Shown: positions 17,183 through 25,360 of the stretch, piece after piece
Layout of the letters: every line of letters begins with the position of its first letter
Numbering within the stretch: the stretch's first letter is position 1
Assembly (NCBI RefSeq): GCF_000765145.1
Contig: NZ_JMGA01000022.1
Location: 89,576 to 153,575 of the forward strand
Source: Desulfosporosinus sp. HMP52
GTDB taxonomy: Bacteria > Bacillota > Desulfitobacteriia > Desulfitobacteriales > Desulfitobacteriaceae
Direction: 5' to 3'
DNA: 64,000 nucleotides
Notes under the pieces: generated by a model
What the model saw: the letters and a program-made list of their open reading frames with translations, nothing else
What the model was told of the DNA's origin: nothing
The model's database searches: none
Made by a program: the position numbers and the translations under genes

Positions 17183-18028
17183 ATGATTCAGGTTGGAGAT
17201 GTTGTAGCACGTCTATCACATCAGCAGGATGTCTATTTCCATGTTTATAAAATACAAGGCAACAATTTTAAAGGCAAAGGATCTAACTCTGTGATTCTTA
17301 AAGGACTTAATTTAAGGTTATTGGCAGATGCCCCTATCTCCGATCTTGTGTTGAAGAGTCCTGTAGAGGTTGCAAACTATGAACGGGAAGACCATAAAAT
17401 GATTTATCAAAAGTTACACAAACTGACAAGTCAGAGAAAAGTAGAATTGGATGATCAAAAAGAGTTCTTCGAAATACCTGGTCGAGTGTTGCAACTTGAT
17501 GGGGATCAGGAGTATTTGCAGCAATGTATTAAGACATATCGTCAAATGGGAATTGAGGCTAAAGGGATTTGTAAATCAGAAATAGAGCAACCCAGAGTAA
17601 TTCGCAAAATATTGCAAGAGAACCCGACGGATATTTTAGTGCTGACAGGACATGATGGGCTGATTTCAGGAAAAAAAGATTTTCATAGTATGGACAGCTA
17701 CCGTAGTTCTCGTTATTTTGTGGAATCTGTTTTAGAGGCTCGTCGTTTTCAGCATAATCGAGATGCACTTGTTATCTTTGCAGGTGCCTGTCAATCAAAT
17801 TATGAGGCGATTCTATCAGCAGGAGCGAATTTTGCTTCGTCGCCTAAACGCATGCTAATTCATGCTTTCGATCCAGTATTTATTGTTGAGAGAATTGCAT
17901 TTACCCCAACAGATCAAATTGTTTCTGTAAAAGATATCTTAACCCACACCATTACGGGAACTGATGGAGTAGGCGGGGTAGAAACGAGGGGACAGATGCG
18001 ACGAGGTTATCCGCGAAGCCCTTATTAA
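17183..18028 (+). CDS. yabG: Sporulation-specific protease YabG
   Basis: A 281-residue protein with the YabG family start (VGDVVARLSHQQDVYFHVYKI) and the conserved DILVLTGHDG, SRYFVESVLEARR, LVIFAGACQSNYEA and GANFASSPKRMLIHAFDPV motifs; the His and Cys in GHDG and GACQS are candidate catalytic residues. In Bacillus YabG is a sigma-K-controlled coat-associated cysteine protease that processes SpoIVA, SafA and other coat proteins; in C. difficile it processes germination factors. The length is typical. A CATAGGATA at 17078-17086 fits the sigma-K -10 form, but no convincing -35 precedes it, so I do not list it as a promoter. Confidence 0.93.
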   Translation: MIQVGDVVARLSHQQDVYFHVYKIQGNNFKGKGSNSVILKGLNLRLLADAPISDLVLKSPVEVANYEREDHKMIYQKLHKLTSQRKVELDDQKEFFEIPGRVLQLDGDQEYLQQCIKTYRQMGIEAKGICKSEIEQPRVIRKILQENPTDILVLTGHDGLISGKKDFHSMDSYRSSRYFVESVLEARRFQHNRDALVIFAGACQSNYEAILSAGANFASSPKRMLIHAFDPVFIVERIAFTPTDQIVSVKDILTHTITGTDGVGGVETRGQMRRGYPRSPY

Positions 18029-18046
18029 ATATCATAACCGTAGATT

Positions 18047-18078
18047 CGAGGAGGGTTGTCTTAAGACAACCCTCCTCG
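18047..18078 (+). terminator. Perfect 32-base palindrome between yabG and a convergent gene
   Basis: CGAGGAGGGTTGTCTT is followed at once by its exact reverse complement. RNA from either strand would fold into a very stable hairpin. It lies between the convergent yabG and the L,D-transpeptidase gene, so a bidirectional terminator is likely, although no T run follows on either side. Confidence 0.6.
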
Positions 18079-18103
18079 TGTCTGAGTAGCGACCGCATCA
18101 TGG

Positions 18104-18442
18104 TCATGCCTGTATGGTTACGGGAGTTTCAATATCGACAATTTGATAGAGCTCTTCTACGTCCTGATTGTACATACGAATACAACCTTTTGAAACAGCT
18201 TGCCCAATGCTCGAGGGGTTATTGGTACCATGAATTCCGTAGTAAGGGATAGATAGTCCCAGCCAACGGGTGCCAAAGACTCCGCCGGGTTGCATTGTTT
18301 TGGTTGCGATATAGTAATTGCCCGGAGGAGTAGGGGTTGACTTCTTGCCTACTGCTATAGGATAGGAACGAAGGTGTTGATTGTCTTTATAGAGTTCAAG
18401 CAAGCGACTAGCTGTATAAATATAGATTTGATAGTTGGGCAT
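18104..18442 (-). CDS. Small L,D-transpeptidase (YkuD domain)
   Basis: A 112-residue protein that is just one YkuD catalytic domain. The active site is visible as HGTNNPSSIG (His71) and SKGCIRM (Cys87), and the N-terminal half has the beta strands of the family (YQIYIYTASRLLELYKD). Such enzymes make 3-3 cross-links in peptidoglycan or attach proteins to it. Unusually there is no signal peptide, membrane segment or LysM, so the product should stay cytoplasmic unless exported another way. In spore formers similar short forms are found in spore-related loci, which is my inference for its role. RBS AAAGGGG lies 6-12 bases upstream on the minus strand. Confidence 0.83.
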   Translation of the reverse strand: MPNYQIYIYTASRLLELYKDNQHLRSYPIAVGKKSTPTPPGNYYIATKTMQPGGVFGTRWLGLSIPYYGIHGTNNPSSIGQAVSKGCIRMYNQDVEELYQIVDIETPVTIQA

Positions 18443-18495
18443 AGAGTATAAGCCCCTTTCTTTAGGTAATATATTTCTTAACTCATGGTATGTTT

Positions 18496-18523
18496 TTGAT
18501 TTCTGAATGTTCGCTTGTATAAT
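18496..18523 (+). promoter_or_regulatory. Possible sigma-A promoter of cphB-cphA
   Basis: TTGATT at 18496-18501, a 16-base spacer and a perfect TATAAT at 18518-18523, 46 bases before the cphB start. The -35 is a 4 of 6 match. Confidence 0.4.
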
Positions 18524-18569
18524 TAAACCCTTTTTAGGTGGAAAATAAGTCAGACTGGAGGGATCAGTT

Positions 18570-19370
18570 TTGACAGAACGTGTTGAAGGAAAACTGCTTA
18601 TTATTGGTGGAGCAGAAGATAAGAAAAATGAGTGTAAAATCTTGAAGAGATTTGTTGAGGAATCAGGAGGCAGAGAAGCCCGTATTACCGTATTGACCGC
18701 TGCGACGGAGTATCCTCTTCAAGTGGGAACAGAGTATTACTCATTGTTTTTACAACTAGGGGCTAAAGAAGTTCAGGTTCTGGATGTTTCGGACCGTACG
18801 CAAGCTAACAGACAAGGAATCGAAAAAGAATTTGAACAGTCAACAGGAATTTTCTTTACAGGGGGTGATCAACTAAGAATAACTGGATTGCTGGGCGGTA
18901 CGCTGCTAGGCCGTAAACTTCAACTATTATATGAGAACGGTATCATTATTGCAGGAACAAGTGCAGGAGCATCTGTTATGTCTGATACGATGATTGTCGG
19001 TGGAGAAGCAGGAACCGCCAAGAAAAACACTTTATCCATGGCTCCGGGGCTAGGGCTCCTTCGTTCTGTAGTAGTCGATCAACATTTTGCCCAACGCGGG
19101 AGAATTGGCAGACTCTTATCTGCTATTTCTCAGAATCCCTATGTACTAGGAGTGGGCATTGACGAGGATACTGCCATTTTAGTTCAATCAGATGCCAGCT
19201 TTTCAGTGATAGGAAGCAATACAGTAACTGTCGTTGATGCATCAACTTCAACCACTACAAACGTTTCTGAAACCACTCCTGGCCAATCCTTGGTATTAAG
19301 CCCGATTGTAATGCATGTTCTATCTGAGGGCTATGGGTTTGATCTTAAGCAGCGAGTCTCTAAGCTTTGA
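18570..19370 (+). CDS. cphB: Cyanophycinase
   Basis: A serine-type exopeptidase of the S51 family (266 residues) that releases beta-Asp-Arg dipeptides from cyanophycin. The catalytic serine lies in IIAGTSAGASVMS (about residue 132). GGTGGDQ-like FFTGGDQLRITGLL and the downstream VVVDQHFAQRGRIGRL (the active-site His region) are conserved. The start is TTG 18570 after GGAGGGAT. It is followed after about 95 bases by cphA, which makes the same polymer, so the pair should control nitrogen and carbon storage. In non-cyanobacterial anaerobes the same pair is known, and the neighbouring sporulation genes are suggestive of a role in the mother cell or spore, which is inference. Confidence 0.9.
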   Translation: MTERVEGKLLIIGGAEDKKNECKILKRFVEESGGREARITVLTAATEYPLQVGTEYYSLFLQLGAKEVQVLDVSDRTQANRQGIEKEFEQSTGIFFTGGDQLRITGLLGGTLLGRKLQLLYENGIIIAGTSAGASVMSDTMIVGGEAGTAKKNTLSMAPGLGLLRSVVVDQHFAQRGRIGRLLSAISQNPYVLGVGIDEDTAILVQSDASFSVIGSNTVTVVDASTSTTTNVSETTPGQSLVLSPIVMHVLSEGYGFDLKQRVSKL

Positions 19371-19466
19371 CCAATTGAAAGAATTATGAGGAATACCAAG
19401 AGAGAAAAAGGTTAAAACTAGTGAAGGATATTGAACCATTGCTTCTTAAGGAGGAACAATAATAAA

Positions 19467-22124
19467 ATGGAGATTAGAGAAATCCATGCAGTCGAAGGGG
19501 CTAATGTGTACAGCCATCGCCCAATTATTCGAGCGATTGTGGATCTCCAAGAATGGACGGAACGGTTTACTGATGAACTGGGTGATTTTCGTCAGCGACT
19601 TGTTGAACATCTACCCAGCTTAGAGGAGCACTACTGCTCTAGAGGCAAACGCGGAGGGTTCCTAGAGCGTCTACATGAGGGAACTCTTATCGGCCATGTC
19701 ATTGAACATGTAACTATAGAACTATTAACTCAAGCCGGCCAGACAATTAAATATGGTAAGACTATGGCTGTATTAGATAAGCCTGGATGGTATGAAATTA
19801 TTTTTAATTACGAAGATAAAACCGGTGCCATTGAGGGTTTTAAACTAGGTTTTTTACTTGTTGATACACTCTTAAAGGAAAACTCCTTTGATGTATCAAA
19901 GGCAGTAAATCAAATTAAATCCGAAATGGCTAAGTGCGAGTTAGGGGTTTCAACACAAGTAATTGTTAAGGCCTGTGAGGAACGAGGAATTCCGGTTTCT
20001 CGTCTCAATGAGGGAAGTTTACTGCAGTTAGGCTATGGCCGTAACCAAAGACGTATTCAAGCGACAATCACAGATGCAACGTCAAGCATAGGGGTGGATA
20101 TAGCTTGTGACAAAGAAATGACCAAGAAAGTGCTTAGTGAGGGTGGAGTGCCCGTTCCATATGGCCTGATTGTGCGAACTGAAGAAGAAGCTGTAAAAGC
20201 GTTTATTGATATGGATACTTCGGTTGTCATTAAGCCCTTGAATGGTAATCAAGGGAAGGGGGTAACTCTTCAACTCACAAGCATAGCTGAAGTTAGAGCA
20301 GCGTTTAAGGTAGCTCAAACTTATGGCGAGTGGGTCATTATAGAGGAATATATTGAAGGAGAGCATTTCCGTTTAGTGGTTGTTGGCGAGCGGCTAATTG
20401 CGGCAGCCAAGCGAGTGCCTGCCCACGTGATTGGAGATGGGCAATCCACTATTGAAGAGTTAGTTGCCCAAACTAATTTGGACCCTTTGCGTGGAGATGA
20501 TCATGAGAAGGTCTTAACGAAGATCAAAATTGATTCCGTAGTCCTTCTGAATTTAACGCTTAAAGACTTAACTCTCGAATCTGTTCCGGTAAAGGGAGAA
20601 GTTGTCTACTTGAGGGACAGTGCTAATCTAAGCACCGGAGGGATTGCAGAAGATGTAACGGATCTTGTGCATCCGGATAATGTAGAGATGGCGGTCTATG
20701 CCTCTAAGCTGGTAGGGCTGGATGTGGCTGGAATAGACTTAGTTATTGAGGATATTGAAGCCTCCTATCGAGAGAGAAGAGGCTGTATCATCGAGGTGAA
20801 CGCAGCTCCGGGTATTCGAATGCATCATTTTCCAAGTAAAGGAAAAGCCAGGGATGTGGGGAAAGCTATTGTAGAACAAGTTATCCCCACCGGAAACGGG
20901 CGCATCCCCATTGTTGCAATCAGTGGCACCAATGGGAAAACCACAACTACCCGTATGATTAGTAAGTTACTTACAGATCAAAAGCTATTTGTGGGAATGA
21001 CTTCGACTGATGGGATAGTTATTAATAAAAAAATGTGGGCAAGAGGAGACATGACCGGGCCGGATAGTGCTAAAGTCGTTTTGAGACACCCACAGGTTCA
21101 AGTAGCCGTATTAGAAACCGCAAGGGGAGGAATCCTCCGATCGGGCTTGGGTTATGATTATGCAGATGTGGCTGTTATTACTAATGTTTCAAGTGATCAT
21201 CTTGGTCAATACGGAATAGAAACTCTTGAAGATATTGCTCATGTTAAGAGCCTAATTGCTGAAGTAGTCAAACCTCATAGCTACGTGGTTTTAAATGCTG
21301 ATGATCCGTATGTTGTCCAAATGGCACAGCGAACCAAAGGGAGGGTCATCTTCTTCAGCACGGAAAAAGATAATATCCATATTCGAAAACACCTGGCAAA
21401 AGGTGGAATCGCTGTCTTTGTGCGCAGAGGTATAATACTTCTTTGTCAAGGCTCCCAGATTTTTCGCATCTGTTCTGTAAAACAAATTCCCGTGACCTGG
21501 GATGGGAAGGCTAAACATAATATTCAAAATACCCTTGCAGCAATTGCTTCAGGATGGGCCTTGGGGATAAGTACTGCAGCTATTCGAGATTCTCTCCAAG
21601 GGTTTTCTTCAGACTCAGAACACAATCGCGGACGGCTCAATCTATATAAGGTCGATGGTGTGGATGTATTTGTGGATTACGGACATAATGCAGCAGGTAT
21701 TGCAGAAATTGCCAAGACTCTTAAACATTTTAAGAAAAAATCCCTCGTGGGCTGTATTACTGTTCCGGGAGATAGACCTGATGAGATGGTGAGAGAAGTA
21801 GGTCGGATTGCAGCAAAAGGGTTTCACCGACTAATTATTCGTGAGGATCAGGATCTAAGGGGACGAAAACCCGGTGAAATTGCACAAATTCTATATAATG
21901 AAGCTATAGCCAGCGGTATGGATACTAAGAACATAATGGTTGTACTCCCAGAGCTAGATGCCTTTTGTCGAGGGTTGGATAGTAGTTCGCCTGGGGACAC
22001 TTTTGTAATGTTCTTTGAGCATCTAGAGCCGATTGAGGAAGAAATTCGAAAGAGGCTTGAATTGCAGAAGGCTTTATCTTATGTTCCGGCACAGAATGAT
22101 TGGGTTGTTGGTGGTGAATTTTAA
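19467..22124 (+). CDS. cphA: Cyanophycin synthetase
   Basis: An 885-residue ATP-dependent ligase that builds multi-L-arginyl-poly-L-aspartate. Three modules are visible: an N-terminal domain (MEIREIHAVEGANVYSHRPI), an ATP-grasp domain (about residues 210-480; VVIKPLNGNQGKGVTL, IIEEYIEGEHFRLVVV, IEVNAAPGIRMHHFP) that adds aspartate, and a C-terminal Mur-ligase-like domain (ISGTNGKTTTTRMIS near residue 486; VAVLETARGGILR; DYGHNAAG) that adds arginine. The length matches cyanobacterial CphA1. I chose ATG 19467 because GGAGG stands at 19450-19454; an upstream ATG at 19431 would add 12 residues not seen in the family. No terminator between it and cphB. Confidence 0.92.
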   Translation: MEIREIHAVEGANVYSHRPIIRAIVDLQEWTERFTDELGDFRQRLVEHLPSLEEHYCSRGKRGGFLERLHEGTLIGHVIEHVTIELLTQAGQTIKYGKTMAVLDKPGWYEIIFNYEDKTGAIEGFKLGFLLVDTLLKENSFDVSKAVNQIKSEMAKCELGVSTQVIVKACEERGIPVSRLNEGSLLQLGYGRNQRRIQATITDATSSIGVDIACDKEMTKKVLSEGGVPVPYGLIVRTEEEAVKAFIDMDTSVVIKPLNGNQGKGVTLQLTSIAEVRAAFKVAQTYGEWVIIEEYIEGEHFRLVVVGERLIAAAKRVPAHVIGDGQSTIEELVAQTNLDPLRGDDHEKVLTKIKIDSVVLLNLTLKDLTLESVPVKGEVVYLRDSANLSTGGIAEDVTDLVHPDNVEMAVYASKLVGLDVAGIDLVIEDIEASYRERRGCIIEVNAAPGIRMHHFPSKGKARDVGKAIVEQVIPTGNGRIPIVAISGTNGKTTTTRMISKLLTDQKLFVGMTSTDGIVINKKMWARGDMTGPDSAKVVLRHPQVQVAVLETARGGILRSGLGYDYADVAVITNVSSDHLGQYGIETLEDIAHVKSLIAEVVKPHSYVVLNADDPYVVQMAQRTKGRVIFFSTEKDNIHIRKHLAKGGIAVFVRRGIILLCQGSQIFRICSVKQIPVTWDGKAKHNIQNTLAAIASGWALGISTAAIRDSLQGFSSDSEHNRGRLNLYKVDGVDVFVDYGHNAAGIAEIAKTLKHFKKKSLVGCITVPGDRPDEMVREVGRIAAKGFHRLIIREDQDLRGRKPGEIAQILYNEAIASGMDTKNIMVVLPELDAFCRGLDSSSPGDTFVMFFEHLEPIEEEIRKRLELQKALSYVPAQNDWVVGGEF

Positions 22125-22169
22125 AAACTTAAAGTATTTCAAAGGGTAGTTTAAGTAAAGAGTTTTGTA

Positions 22170-22200
22170 GGGGCGAGGATTATCTTCGTCCCTATTGTTC
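22170..22200 (+). terminator. Probable terminator of cphBA
   Basis: GGGGCGAGGA, TTA loop, TCTTCGTCCC: ten pairs including two G-T wobbles, then TATTGTTCTATT. The T content is modest. Confidence 0.55.
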
Positions 22201-22296
22201 TATTAAGATTTTGCCTAATGAAGTGCTGGAACTCCAACCTGAAAATATGTATAATAGTAGGAAATACTCTGGTAATGTTCGGAAGAGGTAATGTAT

Positions 22297-23148
22297 ATGG
22301 GAGAATCTTTTCTTACAACGTTCGCAAATGCGAAGATTAATTTAGCTTTAGCCATAAATGGTGTCCGGGAAGATGGGTTCCATGATCTTCAGAGTGTTAT
22401 GCAATCCATTGAATTACACGATATTGTTAAGGTTCGTCGTTATGGTGAAAATGTTGTATGTCGTTGCGGAAGATTAAGTGGTTCGGGAAATTTAGCCTAT
22501 AAGGCGGCGATGGTGTTTTTAGAACAAGCTAAACTATCCGGTGGAATTGAGATTGAAATTGAAAAACACATTCCGATACAGGCTGGATTAGCTGGAGGTA
22601 GTGCTGATGCCGCAGCCACTCTTTGTTTATTAAATCAGCTTTATGATGAAGCCTTAAGCCCTGATGAGCTGCTTAAGCTGGCAGGTATATGTGGAGCTGA
22701 TGTGGCCTTTTGTCTTCAAGGTGGAACCATGTGGGCAACGGGACGTGGTGAGCGGCTAGAGCCATTGCCTAAAGCTCCCAGAATAGATCTTGTCTTAATA
22801 AAGCCAGATTCCGGAGTGAATACGGGAGAGGCTTATCGACAGTTTGACTTATTAGGGCAGTCAGGTCAATTAAGCAAAGCGGATTGGGAACAGGCCTTAG
22901 AAGAAAAATCTTTGGAAAAAATTAAAGAACTTCTCTATAATGATCTGGAACCTGCCTCAATTCAACTAGTTCCTATTATTCAAGAATATAAGCAAATTTT
23001 ACTGGATTTGGGATGTTCGGGAGCCTTAATGTCTGGAAGCGGCTCGAGTGTATTTGGAATTGCCCAAGGAGAGAACCATGCGAGGCAAGTTGCATCCGAG
23101 TTGAGAAAAAGGGGTTTTAAACACGTTTGGGTGACGAATACTATTTGA
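22297..23148 (+). CDS. ispE: 4-diphosphocytidyl-2-C-methyl-D-erythritol kinase
   Basis: GHMP kinase of the methylerythritol phosphate route to isoprenoids, 283 residues. It phosphorylates the 2-hydroxyl of CDP-ME. Motifs are FANAKINLALAINGVREDGFHDL, the ATP loop IPIQAGLAGGSADAAATL and the C-terminal GALMSGSGSSVFGI. I use ATG 22297, eight bases after GGAAGAGG; the ATG at 22291 is only two bases from it. The order ispE-(GntR)-purR-spoVG-glmU-prs mirrors Bacillus, with an additional regulator inserted. Confidence 0.94.
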   Translation: MGESFLTTFANAKINLALAINGVREDGFHDLQSVMQSIELHDIVKVRRYGENVVCRCGRLSGSGNLAYKAAMVFLEQAKLSGGIEIEIEKHIPIQAGLAGGSADAAATLCLLNQLYDEALSPDELLKLAGICGADVAFCLQGGTMWATGRGERLEPLPKAPRIDLVLIKPDSGVNTGEAYRQFDLLGQSGQLSKADWEQALEEKSLEKIKELLYNDLEPASIQLVPIIQEYKQILLDLGCSGALMSGSGSSVFGIAQGENHARQVASELRKRGFKHVWVTNTI

Positions 23149-23178
23149 AAATAATTCTTCTGAAAGGGGATATTTAGG

Positions 23179-23877
23179 ATGGGAAAACGATTATTGCCGG
23201 TAATACTAGACGGTTATAAACCATTACGGGAGATTGTTTTTGAGTCTATGAGGGATGCGATTTTAAGTGGCGTTCTTGAACCGGGAGAGAGGTTGATGGA
23301 GATTCAGTTAGCCGAAGAAATGGGGGTTAGCCGAACTCCGGTACGTGAAGCAATTCGGAAATTAGAACTGGAGAACTTTGTTGTCATGATTCCCCGTAAG
23401 GGAGCCTATGTTGCCGGAGTTTCGTCAAAAGATGTCGCCGATGTTTTCGAAATACGTTCAGCTCTTGAAGGACTTGCAGCAGGGCTGGCAGCAGAACGTA
23501 TTACGGAAGATGAATTAGAACAAATGGAGCGAGTATTGTTTTATCGAGCCAATGCCGAAGGCGAGATGGATTTGGATCAGATTGTAAAGTCTGACACGGA
23601 TTTTCATGCCTTGGTGTATAGTGCGAGCCGCAATGAACGATTAATTCAAATTTTAGCTAACTTAAGGGAACAAATCCAACGTTTTCGGGCCACTTCCTTA
23701 GCGGTACCAGGACGAAATAAGCTGGCTCTTGAGGAGCATAGAATGATTGTTGAAGCATTAAGAAAACATGATAGCGAAGAAGCCCAGTCATTAGCAATGG
23801 CCCATATAGTTACAGCAGAGAATGTCATGTTTGATGTACTCAGTATTAAGACTGAACCGGACAAGGTGGATAAATAA
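23179..23877 (+). CDS. GntR/FadR-type transcriptional regulator
   Basis: A 232-residue regulator with an N-terminal winged helix (about residues 12-78; ESMRDAILSGVLEPGERL, LAEEMGVSRTPVREAIRKLE is its recognition core) and a C-terminal all-helical FCD effector domain (residues 90-220; EIRSALEGLAAGLAAERI, DTDFHALVYSASRN, EEHRMIVEAL) that keeps the metal-binding D..H..H residues. It probably senses a small carboxylate. It is placed between ispE and purR, which end within a few bases of it, so all three are likely one transcript. The target cannot be stated from sequence. Confidence 0.85.
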   Translation: MGKRLLPVILDGYKPLREIVFESMRDAILSGVLEPGERLMEIQLAEEMGVSRTPVREAIRKLELENFVVMIPRKGAYVAGVSSKDVADVFEIRSALEGLAAGLAAERITEDELEQMERVLFYRANAEGEMDLDQIVKSDTDFHALVYSASRNERLIQILANLREQIQRFRATSLAVPGRNKLALEEHRMIVEALRKHDSEEAQSLAMAHIVTAENVMFDVLSIKTEPDKVDK

Positions 23878-23879
23878 TC

Positions 23880-24695
23880 GTGGAGAAAATGAAAAGAGCG
23901 GAACGGATGGTGGCCATCACTCAAGTGTTGATGTTAAAGCCCAATGTCCTGACTCCTTTAGCCTTATTTGCAGAAAAATTTCGAACAGCTAAGTCCACAA
24001 TTAGTGAGGATTTAATGGCTGTCAAGGGGAGTTTGCAGCTCTCCGGACATGGTCATCTTGAAACCATTCCAGGTGCTGCCGGAGGGGTGCGTTATATTCC
24101 AGAGATTTCCAGGGAAGAAGCAACTGGCGTGCTTACTTCCTTAGCGGAACGGTTGAATGATAAAGAGCGAATTTTAGCGGGTGGTTTTATTTATATGACG
24201 GATTTGTTGTTTAATCCATCTATTCTACGACCACTGGGGTTAATATTTGCAGGTGCCTTTCGACAAAAGAAGCCTGATGTAGTAGTAACTATCGAAACTA
24301 AAGGTATTCCCTTGGCCCTTGTCACAGCAGAGGCGCTGGGAGTGCCTATGGTGGTTATTCGAAGCGGCAACAAGGTTACGGAAGGTTCCTCGGTCAGCAT
24401 CAATTATGTTTCAGGATCATCCCGACGTATTCAAACAATGTCCCTCTCTAGAAGAGCTTTAGAAGCACGACAACGAGTTCTGATTATTGATGATTTCATG
24501 AAAGCCGGCGGAACAGCATTGGGAATCAAAAGTCTGATGGAAGAATTTCAAGCAGATGTTGTCGGTATTGGTATTTTGGTGGAAGCACAAATAACTTCAG
24601 AGCCTAAGCTCGTTGAAGGGTATCTGTCTTTGTTGCAGCTTAAGGAGTTGAATCCTGACTCAGGAAAAACCACAGTTGTTCCTGTTTTTTTGTAA
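23880..24695 (+). CDS. purR: Purine operon repressor PurR (Gram-positive type)
   Basis: A 271-residue repressor with an N-terminal winged helix (residues 1-75; RMVAITQVLMLKPN, FRTAKSTISEDL) fused to a phosphoribosyltransferase-like domain. The PRPP loop is VLIIDDFMKAGGTALGI, which in B. subtilis PurR binds PRPP as the inducer instead of catalysing. TIPGAAGGVRYIPE near residue 65 is the family signature. Start GTG 23880; ATG 23889 is an alternative. It directly precedes spoVG, though spoVG has its own promoter. Confidence 0.94.
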   Translation: MEKMKRAERMVAITQVLMLKPNVLTPLALFAEKFRTAKSTISEDLMAVKGSLQLSGHGHLETIPGAAGGVRYIPEISREEATGVLTSLAERLNDKERILAGGFIYMTDLLFNPSILRPLGLIFAGAFRQKKPDVVVTIETKGIPLALVTAEALGVPMVVIRSGNKVTEGSSVSINYVSGSSRRIQTMSLSRRALEARQRVLIIDDFMKAGGTALGIKSLMEEFQADVVGIGILVEAQITSEPKLVEGYLSLLQLKELNPDSGKTTVVPVFL

Positions 24696-24747
24696 AAATG
24701 ATATAGGATATTTTTATTAAATTAAAAGAAATTTTCCTAAATTTGAG

Positions 24748-24776
24748 GCAGGATTTTTTTACCATACAGAGAATAT
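24748..24776 (+). promoter_or_regulatory. Sigma-H promoter of spoVG
   Basis: GCAGGATTT at 24748-24756, 11 bases, then AGAGAATAT at 24768-24776. Every constrained position of the sigma-H pattern (RnAGGAwWW, N11-12, RnnGAATWW) is met. It lies about 42 bases before the spoVG ATG. B. subtilis spoVG is the classical sigma-H promoter. Confidence 0.75.
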
Positions 24777-24817
24777 TATTATGAATAGGCCCGGAAGTGG
24801 AAGGGTGGTGATTCATA

Positions 24818-25072
24818 ATGAATATTACCGATGTGCGGGTTCGGAAGATTAATACTGAAGGAAAGATGAAAGCAGTAGTTTCAGTAACCTTTGATAATGC
24901 TTTCGTTGTTCATGATGTCAAAGTTGTAGAAGGTATGAATGGGATTTTTGTTGCTATGCCAAGTCGTAAAACTCCTGAAGGGGAATTTCGTGATATCGCC
25001 CATCCCATTTCAGCTGTTGCCAGAGAAGTCATTCAGACTGCGGTTTTAAAAGCTTATCAAGAAGCCATTTGA
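24818..25072 (+). CDS. spoVG: Septation/sporulation regulator SpoVG
   Basis: An 84-residue protein, nearly identical in layout to the family: [58 protein letters not shown]. It is a small nucleic-acid-binding regulator affecting septation, cortex formation and other post-exponential functions. A sigma-H-type promoter precedes it and a strong hairpin follows, so it is monocistronic. RBS AAGGGTGGTGAT. Confidence 0.97.
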   Translation: MNITDVRVRKINTEGKMKAVVSVTFDNAFVVHDVKVVEGMNGIFVAMPSRKTPEGEFRDIAHPISAVAREVIQTAVLKAYQEAI

Positions 25073-25096
25073 ATAGCTTATTTTAGATATTTTAGG

Positions 25097-25147
25097 CATG
25101 CTAAAGGGGACCTTGCAGTTGGGTCTCCTTTAGCGTGTCTAAATTTT
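25097..25147 (+). terminator. Terminator of spoVG
   Basis: CATGCTAAAGGGGACC and GGGTCTCCTTTAGCGTG form a stem of about 16 pairs around an 8-base loop. A T run (ATTTTTTG) follows 7 bases later. Confidence 0.78.
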
Positions 25148-25275
25148 TTGTTTTGGATAGCGGGAATTTGATTAGGTATAGGCTATAGATAAAAAGGATG
25201 GTAAATAAAATAAAAAAGGATTCTTGCTAAATTTGGCGAATAAATTAGATTTGAGGTCTGCTACAAAAGTCTTAG

Positions 25276-25304
25276 TTGCACTTAAGCCATCTGAAAGTTA
25301 TACT
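25276..25304 (+). promoter_or_regulatory. Possible sigma-A promoter of glmU-prs
   Basis: TTGCAC at 25276-25281, 17 bases, TATACT at 25299-25304, 57 bases before glmU. Rest of the 25148-25275 stretch is AT-rich with nothing I can assign. Confidence 0.45.
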
Positions 25305-25360
25305 TTTACGGGTATATAAAATAAGTAGAGGTTAAACTAGAGCTGGAGGCGAATTAGATT

